DNA from: Gammaproteobacteria bacterium
GTDB lineage: Bacteria; Pseudomonadota; Gammaproteobacteria; SZUA-229
Length of the DNA stretch: 39,390 nucleotides
Direction: 5' to 3'
Assembly (NCBI GenBank): GCA_030595185.1
Contig: JAUVDT010000008.1
Span: 1-39,390, forward strand
Part shown: one piece after another, positions 33,704 through 39,390 of the stretch
How the letters are laid out: each line of letters begins with the position of its first letter
Numbering within the stretch: position 1 is the stretch's first letter
The notes under the pieces: model-generated
What the model was told of the DNA's origin: nothing
The model's input: only the letters and a program-made list of their open reading frames with translations
Database searches by the model: none
Made by a program: the position numbers and the translations under genes

Positions 33704-34570
33704 TTAGGGTAAATATACCAAGGGATTCACAGGTTTACCGTCTTTTCTTATCTCAAAGTGTAATAAGTTTGTTACATTTAGCTTTTTACCGATAATTGCA
33801 ATCGATTGACCTTTATTAACCCGTGCTCCCTCTTTAACAAGGAGCTTTTTATTAAAAGCATAAGCACTTAAAAAACGGTCGCTGTGTTTAATAATTATTA
33901 GTTGTCCATAACTAATTAAACCAGCTCCACTATATACAACAATACCATTACTAGCTGATCTAACTTTTTGATCTCGTAAACCCCTAATATCTATACCTTT
34001 ACGATTGTTATTATTAGCGACGAATTTCGAAATAACTTTACCGTTAATTGGCCATGACCATTTTATAGGCCCTGTACTAACCCGCGTTCTAGTACTTATT
34101 TTAACAACCTTAGTCTTAGTCACAACAGGAACGACAGTCTTTTTACGGTTATATACAGGGATAGCCTGTTTAACTTTAGTAGCAGGGCTTTTTGAGCTTA
34201 ATACAGGAGGTGGCGGTGGAATACTATTTGGCTGTGAATAATCAATGGCAGGTTTATATTTAGCAATCACAGAAGGTGCCTTTTGCGTGCCACCAAATAA
34301 ATAGGTTTTATCTGATGGAATGACTATTGGTGCTCTCATCGTTAATCGTTGGCCGGGAACAATAAGATAAGGTCGTGAAATTTTATTCCACTTTGCTAAC
34401 TGCTTAAAATCAAGGTCGTAACGCCATGCAATTGAATAGAGCGTGTCACCACGTTGCACACTGTATTTAGAAAGGTCCCATTTTAAACTTTTATTAACCC
34501 CATTCTTTCCACTGCAAGCAAGCAGTAAAAGACTTAAACAAATAGTTAATAAAATTCTTTTTTTCATCAT
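33704..34570 (-). CDS. nlpD: NlpD-type LytM lipoprotein, amidase activator
   Basis: The protein has 288 residues. The lipobox is LLAC (Cys19). A LysM domain lies at about 36-79 (YSVQRGDTLYSIAWRYDLD), then a Pro/Lys/Thr-rich linker, then a LytM (M23) domain at about 175-288. The zinc motif is degenerate: the first ligand His is replaced (RKGIDIRG) and the HxH reads LLHFE. It is therefore an activator and not a hydrolase, as in E. coli NlpD, which switches on AmiC for daughter-cell separation. It starts directly after the yqaA stop (TAAATG) and precedes rpoS. Confidence 0.93.
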   Translation of the reverse strand: MMKKRILLTICLSLLLLACSGKNGVNKSLKWDLSKYSVQRGDTLYSIAWRYDLDFKQLAKWNKISRPYLIVPGQRLTMRAPIVIPSDKTYLFGGTQKAPSVIAKYKPAIDYSQPNSIPPPPPVLSSKSPATKVKQAIPVYNRKKTVVPVVTKTKVVKISTRTRVSTGPIKWSWPINGKVISKFVANNNNRKGIDIRGLRDQKVRSASNGIVVYSGAGLISYGQLIIIKHSDRFLSAYAFNKKLLVKEGARVNKGQSIAIIGKKLNVTNLLHFEIRKDGKPVNPLVYLP

Positions 34571-35146
34571 TTATTTTTTTATAAAAAAATAACCTATTAC
34601 GATAAGCACTACCGTGAACCAACCTATCCATTCGATATATTTCTTTACCGTATCTTCCATTTTAGGACCTGCCCAGGCCATTAATAAAGACACCATGAAG
34701 AAGTGAGCACTTCGCCCTATTAACGCTGCAAAAATAAATGGCAGCAGAACCATATTTAAAGCACCAGCTGATAATGTAAAAAGTTTAAAAGGAATGGGTG
34801 AAAACCCGGCGACAATAACCGCCCAAAAACCCCATTCGTTAAACCAGCTAACGGCAATATTATATTTATCTATATAACCAATATTAACCAATAAAGGCTC
34901 AACCGCATCCATTGCATAGGCACCTACAAAATAACCTAATACACCACCAGAAACGGAGGTAACCGTTGCAATGATGGCTAAACGTATAGCTTTATTCGGT
35001 TTAGCCATTGCCATTGGCGCTAACATTAAAGCAGTGGGTATAGGAAAAAAGATAGATTCAATAAAACTAACAAATGCCAGATATCTTTCAGCGTGTTCGT
35101 GAGCAGCCCACGACATTACTTTATTGTACAAGCCTGCAAAAACCAT
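34571..35146 (-). CDS. yqaA: YqaA family (DedA/SNARE-associated) membrane protein
   Basis: The protein has 191 residues with about five hydrophobic helices. The segments FIESIFFPIPTALMLAP and AGFSPIPFKLFTLSAGAL are the paired loops typical of DedA-related proteins, and they carry the conserved Pro and Glu of the family. DedA-type proteins support membrane lipid and proton homeostasis. It overlaps pcm by one base (TAATG) and abuts nlpD. In E. coli yqaA is unlinked to nlpD-rpoS, but this insertion is seen in several other gammaproteobacteria. Confidence 0.9.
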   Translation of the reverse strand: MVFAGLYNKVMSWAAHEHAERYLAFVSFIESIFFPIPTALMLAPMAMAKPNKAIRLAIIATVTSVSGGVLGYFVGAYAMDAVEPLLVNIGYIDKYNIAVSWFNEWGFWAVIVAGFSPIPFKLFTLSAGALNMVLLPFIFAALIGRSAHFFMVSLLMAWAGPKMEDTVKKYIEWIGWFTVVLIVIGYFFIKK

Positions 35147-35823
35147 TAACGATCTGCTCCATCTAACATCGGGACAAAAAAGACATCTTCATATTTAGTG
35201 CGCAAAAATTCATCACCATTACGCTTAACAACCAATAAACTTTGACTGCTGCCCTGATCGCCTACCGGTATGATCAATATACCGCCATCAGCTAATTGTT
35301 CTAACAATGCTTGCGGTACTTCTGGTGGCGCTGCAGTCACAATAATAACGGGGTAAGGTGCATGTTCAGGCCAACCCCAACTACCGTCTGTATGTCGTAA
35401 GTTTATGTTGTTGTAATCTAACTGACTGAAACGAATTCGTGCCTGATTTGATAAGGCCGCAATACGTTCAACTGAATAAACCTGCTTGATCAAACGCGAT
35501 AAAATAGCCGCTTGATAACCAGAACCAGTGCCCACTTCCAGTACTTTATCTGGCACTCCTTGTGACAACACAAGCTCCGTCATTCTGGCTACTATATAAG
35601 GCTGTGAAATAGTAACACCATGACCGATGGGTAACGAGGTGTCTTCATAAGCTCTATGCGCCAGAGCCTCATCCAGGAACAAATGACGAGGCGTTGTTCG
35701 CATTACTTCAAGTACAGACTCATTAGTTATTTTCTTTTCACGTAAACGCTCAATCAAACGATTTCTTGTACGCTGAGAAGTCATGCCTATGCCATCTATG
35801 GCTTCTTTTGTGGCTCTTAACAT
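35146..35823 (-). CDS. pcm: Protein-L-isoaspartate O-methyltransferase
   Basis: The protein has 225 residues from the ATG at 35823; a TTG four codons earlier (35835) is the alternative. It methylates and so repairs isoaspartyl residues in aged proteins, using S-adenosylmethionine. SAM motif I is [15 protein letters not shown], the family signature [15 protein letters not shown] lies just before it, and GGILIIPVG is the post-motif. It overlaps the surE end by 7 bases, the usual surE-pcm coupling. Confidence 0.94.
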   Translation of the reverse strand: MLRATKEAIDGIGMTSQRTRNRLIERLREKKITNESVLEVMRTTPRHLFLDEALAHRAYEDTSLPIGHGVTISQPYIVARMTELVLSQGVPDKVLEVGTGSGYQAAILSRLIKQVYSVERIAALSNQARIRFSQLDYNNINLRHTDGSWGWPEHAPYPVIIVTAAPPEVPQALLEQLADGGILIIPVGDQGSSQSLLVVKRNGDEFLRTKYEDVFFVPMLDGADR

Positions 35824-36566
35824 GACTCTAACCAATTGGATAAATCATCCATGCTCTCGTAACGAGTCAAATCAATTTGTAATGGGGTAACTGAAATGTA
35901 ACCGGACCTTATCGCATGAAAGTCTGTGCCCTCACCTGCATCTTGTTCTGGTCCTGGCGGGCCAACCCAGTAGATATCAACACCACGAGGGTCTTTATCG
36001 ACAATAACATCTTCTGCTTTATGTCGGTTTCCTAAACGCGTTGCTTTAAAACCTTTAATTTCATCCCATGGTAAGTCTGGAACATTAACGTTTAAGATAG
36101 TGTCATGATTTAGGGGTTTGTTTAACAGCGACTCAACCAGTTTAACGACAGCAATACCTGCAGATTCGAAATGCTGAGGATCAAAAGATCCCATTGAAAG
36201 CGCTATTGCAGGTAAACCTAAAAAACGCCCTTCTGTAGCAGCCGCCACTGTACCGGAATAAAGCACATCATCACCCATATTGGGTCCATCATTGATGCCA
36301 GAAACAACCATATCGGGCTGTTTATCCTTTAATAAGCCTGTAATGGCTAAATGCACACAATCACTTGGCGTGCCATCAACACATTTGAAGCCATTAGCAT
36401 TAGTTGTTACACGTAACGGGCGAGTTAAAGTAAGGGAATGACTGGAAGCACTACGATTGCGGTCTGGAGCAACGACATCGACATCAGCTATTTTGCTTAG
36501 CGCTTGAGCAAGAGCATTGATACCCGGCGCTAGATAACCATCGTCGTTACTGATTAAAATTTGCAC
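35817..36566 (-). CDS. surE: 5'/3'-nucleotidase SurE
   Basis: The protein has 249 residues from a GTG at 36566, which places [10 protein letters not shown] at the N-terminus as in other SurE proteins (E. coli, 253). The frame extends to an ATG at 36629, but the extra 21 residues are atypical and would leave only 20 bases to the divergent gene. Metal-binding Asp pair is NDDGY, and [25 protein letters not shown] is the second active-site segment. It dephosphorylates nucleoside monophosphates and short polyphosphate. First gene of the surE-pcm-yqaA-nlpD-rpoS block. Confidence 0.93.
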   Translation of the reverse strand: MQILISNDDGYLAPGINALAQALSKIADVDVVAPDRNRSASSHSLTLTRPLRVTTNANGFKCVDGTPSDCVHLAITGLLKDKQPDMVVSGINDGPNMGDDVLYSGTVAAATEGRFLGLPAIALSMGSFDPQHFESAGIAVVKLVESLLNKPLNHDTILNVNVPDLPWDEIKGFKATRLGNRHKAEDVIVDKDPRGVDIYWVGPPGPEQDAGEGTDFHAIRSGYISVTPLQIDLTRYESMDDLSNWLESC

Positions 36567-36649
36567 AATATTATTATTCGACCTGCTAAAAACTCTATAG
36601 TAATGTATTGGTGTCTTAACATCACCCATATTTTATTATTTACAGCAAA

Positions 36650-37195
36650 ATGATGCCTAAAAAACCCAAAGATAATAACGACTTGCAGTTATTTCATGAA
36701 GAAATGCAGAATGTTCAACCCATAAAGAACGACCGTGTGACACATAGCAATAAAGTCAATGCCGTCAAAAAGAAACAAACTGTTGAGCAAGTTAAAACCA
36801 ATGACACACTTTATTCCACCGAACACGTGCCAGATTGTGACGTCATGCTTCGTTTTGAAAGACCGGGCTTACAAAAGCCTTTATTAAAAAAATTCCGTCA
36901 GGGAAAAATGGAAATAGAAGCGTCTTTAGATTTGCACGGATACACTGCCGAACAAGCACGCAGTGCAATGATTGAGTTTATGCACTTGTGCAAAAAGGAA
37001 CAATTAAAGGTAGTTTGCATCGTTCATGGCAAGGGTTTCGGATCCAGTAGTAAGCGCCCTGTTATCAAACCATTAATTAATAAATGGTTACAAGAAACTA
37101 ACGATGTATTAGCTTTTAGCTCAGCCCAGCCTAAGGATGGTGGCACAGGTTCAGTTTATGTCTTACTACGTAAAGATAAAAACACAGGTGACTAA
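36650..37195 (+). CDS. Smr domain protein
   Basis: The protein has 181 residues. A charged, disordered N-terminal half (about 1-85, Lys/Asn/Val-rich) is followed by an Smr domain: LDLHGYTAEQARSAMIEF (about 104-122), IVHGKGFGSS and GGTGSVYVLLR. It resembles the SmrA/SmrB (YdaL/YfcN) group. E. coli SmrB is a ribosome-collision endonuclease that cleaves mRNA; the DLHG and HGKG motifs needed for nuclease activity are both here. It is divergent from surE, and its stop overlaps the next ATG (TAATG). Confidence 0.9.
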   Translation: MMPKKPKDNNDLQLFHEEMQNVQPIKNDRVTHSNKVNAVKKKQTVEQVKTNDTLYSTEHVPDCDVMLRFERPGLQKPLLKKFRQGKMEIEASLDLHGYTAEQARSAMIEFMHLCKKEQLKVVCIVHGKGFGSSSKRPVIKPLINKWLQETNDVLAFSSAQPKDGGTGSVYVLLRKDKNTGD

Positions 37196-38136
37196 TGAAA
37201 GATGGCTTACTGGTTTATGATGATGAATTATTATCTGAGTACAGTTTTGGCAATGATCACCCGTTCGGCCCAAAACGTTATCAGTCTTTTTATAAAGAAT
37301 ATTTAAAACAAGGGTTAGATAAACTCACACGTCATGCAAGAGCCTGCTCCGCATCAGAACACGATATAAATTTATTCCACACTCAAGAGTATATTGATCA
37401 CGTTAAAAAACTTTCAAAGATTGGCGAGGGTTATCTTGATTACGGTGATACACCTGCCTTTTATGGTATCTACGAAGCGGCATCACGTGTTGTAGGTACA
37501 ACATTAGATGCTATAGATAAGATAATGTCTGGGGATACAAATAGAGCATTTATTCCAATTGCCGGATTACACCATGCCAGACGTGATAAAGCGGCTGGCT
37601 TTTGCGCATTTAATGATTGTGGTGTTGCAATAGAACATTTACGTAAGAAATATAATATTCAAAAAGTCGCTTATATAGACATAGACGCTCACCACGGTGA
37701 TGGCGTGTTTTACAGTTTTGAAGATGACACAGACTTACTTTTTGCAGACATTCATGAAGACGGTATTTACTTGTACCCCGGCACAGGTCATCTTAATGAA
37801 ACAGGAAAAGGCATAGCTGCCGGCACTAAATTAAATTTACCAGTTCCCATGTATGCTGATGATGAACGTTTTGTAAAAGAATGGGATAAAATTGAAGACT
37901 ATTTACACAGTAGACAACCCGAATTTATTCTTTTTCAATGCGGGGCTGATAGTATAAAAAACGACCCTATCACTCAACTTAACTTCACAAGCGCTTCGCA
38001 TGCACATGCTGCTAAACAGTTACGGAATATTGCTGATAAATACGGCAAAGGAAGGCTGTTAACTATGGGTGGTGGTGGCTACAATTTAGACAATATCTCA
38101 CAGACATGGTGTGCTGTGATAAAAGCTCTACTCTAA
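37195..38136 (+). CDS. Histone deacetylase family / acetoin utilisation-like hydrolase
   Basis: The protein has 313 residues of the arginase/deacetylase fold. The motifs are GLHHARRDKAAGFCAFND (substrate channel), IDIDAHHGDGVFYSF (zinc-binding Asp and His), FQCGADSI (second Asp ligand) and TMGGGGYN (Gly-rich loop), so all catalytic residues of a zinc amidohydrolase are in place. Bacterial members deacetylate acetyl-lysine or acetyl-polyamines; the target here is unknown. Its start overlaps the Smr gene stop by one base. Confidence 0.9.
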   Translation: MKDGLLVYDDELLSEYSFGNDHPFGPKRYQSFYKEYLKQGLDKLTRHARACSASEHDINLFHTQEYIDHVKKLSKIGEGYLDYGDTPAFYGIYEAASRVVGTTLDAIDKIMSGDTNRAFIPIAGLHHARRDKAAGFCAFNDCGVAIEHLRKKYNIQKVAYIDIDAHHGDGVFYSFEDDTDLLFADIHEDGIYLYPGTGHLNETGKGIAAGTKLNLPVPMYADDERFVKEWDKIEDYLHSRQPEFILFQCGADSIKNDPITQLNFTSASHAHAAKQLRNIADKYGKGRLLTMGGGGYNLDNISQTWCAVIKALL

Positions 38137-38232
38137 TATATTTAATTATGTATTCCACATAACATGCATGTATTCAAAGATTCAAAATTTGCTAGACTCA
38201 CTTTACTGATATTTTAAATTAATGAGACCAAT

Positions 38233-38700
38233 ATGCTTACTAGCGATCAAAAAGCCCCTGCTTTTTCTACTAATAATCAAAACAATCAAACCGTGTCACT
38301 ATCTGATTTCATCGGTAAAAAAAATGTCATTTTATATTTTTATCCAAAGGATGATACTTCAGGCTGCACGATTGAAGCTAACCAATTTACAGCACTAAAA
38401 GAACAGTTTGATGCAATAGATACAGTTATATTGGGTGTCAGTAAAGATGATGCACAGAGCCATACTGACTTTATTAACAAATTTGACCTAACCATCAATT
38501 TACTTGCAGATACTGATGGAAAACTTTGTGAAAGTTATGCCGTTTGGCAAGATAAAGGAAAAGATGGCAACGTAAAAATGGGTATTGTTCGCTCTACTTT
38601 CATTATCGATAAATCTGGCATAATTAAATCCGCTGAATACGGTGTAAAAGCTGATGGTCACGCATCAACAGTATATGAATTTATACAACGTGAACTATAA
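38233..38700 (+). CDS. bcp: Peroxiredoxin, Bcp/PrxQ type
   Basis: The protein has 155 residues. The thioredoxin-fold peroxidase motif YFYPKDDTSGCTIEA holds peroxidatic Cys45. The usual resolving cysteine five residues later is Asn50, so this is probably a 1-Cys or atypical version; the only other cysteine is Cys99. It reduces hydroperoxides, in a family fed by thioredoxin or glutaredoxin. GAG lies eight bases before the ATG, and the 96-base gap upstream may hold its own promoter. Confidence 0.92.
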   Translation: MLTSDQKAPAFSTNNQNNQTVSLSDFIGKKNVILYFYPKDDTSGCTIEANQFTALKEQFDAIDTVILGVSKDDAQSHTDFINKFDLTINLLADTDGKLCESYAVWQDKGKDGNVKMGIVRSTFIIDKSGIIKSAEYGVKADGHASTVYEFIQREL

Positions 38701-38736
38701 ACATCTATTTTATTTTAAGTTATAAAGACCATATAT

Positions 38737-39390
38737 ATGGAACTTTCTACTTGTGATAGCTTAACCAAAATATCTGCTGATTCATGGAATGAATTAGCAG
38801 GCGATAGCAATCCTTTTGTTCAACATGACTTTTTACTCGCTCTTGAACAGCATCAATGTTTACAGCCTTATGGCTGGCACCCTAATTATTTATTAATTAA
38901 AGATAATGATAAATTAATTGGTGCTGTTACTTCTTACATTAAAATGAATTCCTATGGAGAATTTGTCTTCGATTGGGCATGGGCTGATGTTTATCAACGA
39001 GCAGGAAAAGAGTACTACCCTAAAATGGTTACCGCTATTCCTTTCACGCCAGCAAATAGTCAAAAGTTTTTAGTACACCCGACTGCCGATAAAAAAATAA
39101 TCATACAAAAGCTCACAGAGTTTAGCCTACACGTACTTAAAGAATATCAGCTATCCACAATTCATAATTTATTCATAGATAAAGAAGTCACAGAAATACA
39201 AAAAGAATCTGGTTTTTTTCAGAGGATTGACTGCCAGTTTCATTGGAAAAACAATAACTACAAAGACTTTGATCACTTTCTATCTTTTCTTAAACCTAAA
39301 AAAAGAAAAAACATTAAACAAGAAAGAAGAAAAGTTAAAGATTCTAATATTAAAATACAGCGTCTTAAAGGTGAGGATCTCACTGAAGAA
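38737..39390 (+). CDS. FemAB/GNAT-like protein (DUF482, peptidogalycan biosynthesis-like), 3' truncated
   Basis: A 218-codon open frame runs off the window end. It starts at ATG 36 bases after bcp, with no strong ribosome site. The segments WNELAGDSNPFVQHDFLLALEQ, GWHPNYLLIKDNDKLIGA and YPKMVTAIPFTPANSQKFLV match the DUF482 family of GNAT-fold proteins related to FemAB aminoacyltransferases. The next KPKKRKNIKQERRK is the basic segment found in this family. The acceptor and biological role are unknown. Confidence 0.85.
   Translation, partial: MELSTCDSLTKISADSWNELAGDSNPFVQHDFLLALEQHQCLQPYGWHPNYLLIKDNDKLIGAVTSYIKMNSYGEFVFDWAWADVYQRAGKEYYPKMVTAIPFTPANSQKFLVHPTADKKIIIQKLTEFSLHVLKEYQLSTIHNLFIDKEVTEIQKESGFFQRIDCQFHWKNNNYKDFDHFLSFLKPKKRKNIKQERRKVKDSNIKIQRLKGEDLTEE

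Overview
The window is a chromosomal stretch from an AT-rich (by eye roughly 37-40% GC) gammaproteobacterium, probably free-living and aquatic. The evidence is gene order and family type: surE-pcm-(yqaA)-nlpD-rpoS, uvrY next to uvrC, alaC-hom with thrC, and a membrane-anchored FadE of about 815 residues are all gammaproteobacterial hallmarks. No rRNA, tRNA, CRISPR array, prophage or intact insertion sequence is visible. I cannot name the genus from sequence alone.

Layout. 1-308: the tail of a UMF1-type MFS transporter. 693-2327: a membrane-anchored TPR protein. 2830-10562: two large convergent surface lipoproteins separated by a strong bidirectional hairpin. One carries fifteen Big_2-type Ig repeats. 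The other carries one Big_2 and seven PPC-like beta-sandwich repeats with paired cysteines. The second has a textbook sigma70 promoter and a cyclic di-GMP-I (GEMM) riboswitch in its leader, which ties it to the sessile/biofilm switch. 10865-15751: a leftward DNA-repair and regulation cluster, CYTH - uvrY - family-5 uracil-DNA glycosylase - uvrC - rutE-like - sixA. 15853-19827: a class V aminotransferase, convergent with an outer-membrane protein that joins a zinc-protease-like domain (HExxH), a propeller-like region and a beta-barrel.

19991-27185 is a rightward fatty-acid degradation operon: a YiiX/NlpC-type thiol hydrolase, FadE, thiolase, a FadJ-like trifunctional partner and a two-helix coiled-coil membrane protein, with genes overlapping or nearly touching. 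27186-27708 holds a MITE/REP-like inverted repeat. 27709-31847 is threonine/alanine metabolism: thrC, convergent with alaC-hom, with a shared bidirectional terminator. 32076-32459 is a Mth938-like protein. 32538-36566 is the leftward surE-pcm-yqaA-nlpD-rpoS stationary-phase block. 36650-39390 is rightward: an Smr-domain protein, an HDAC-family hydrolase, a Bcp peroxiredoxin and the start of a FemAB/GNAT-like protein cut by the window end.

The most interesting items are the c-di-GMP riboswitch controlling a cysteine-paired PPC lipoprotein beside a giant Ig-repeat lipoprotein, the protease-propeller-barrel protein, and the YiiX hydrolase and coiled-coil membrane protein bracketing a complete beta-oxidation operon. 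Families and motifs are read by eye; no database search was possible.
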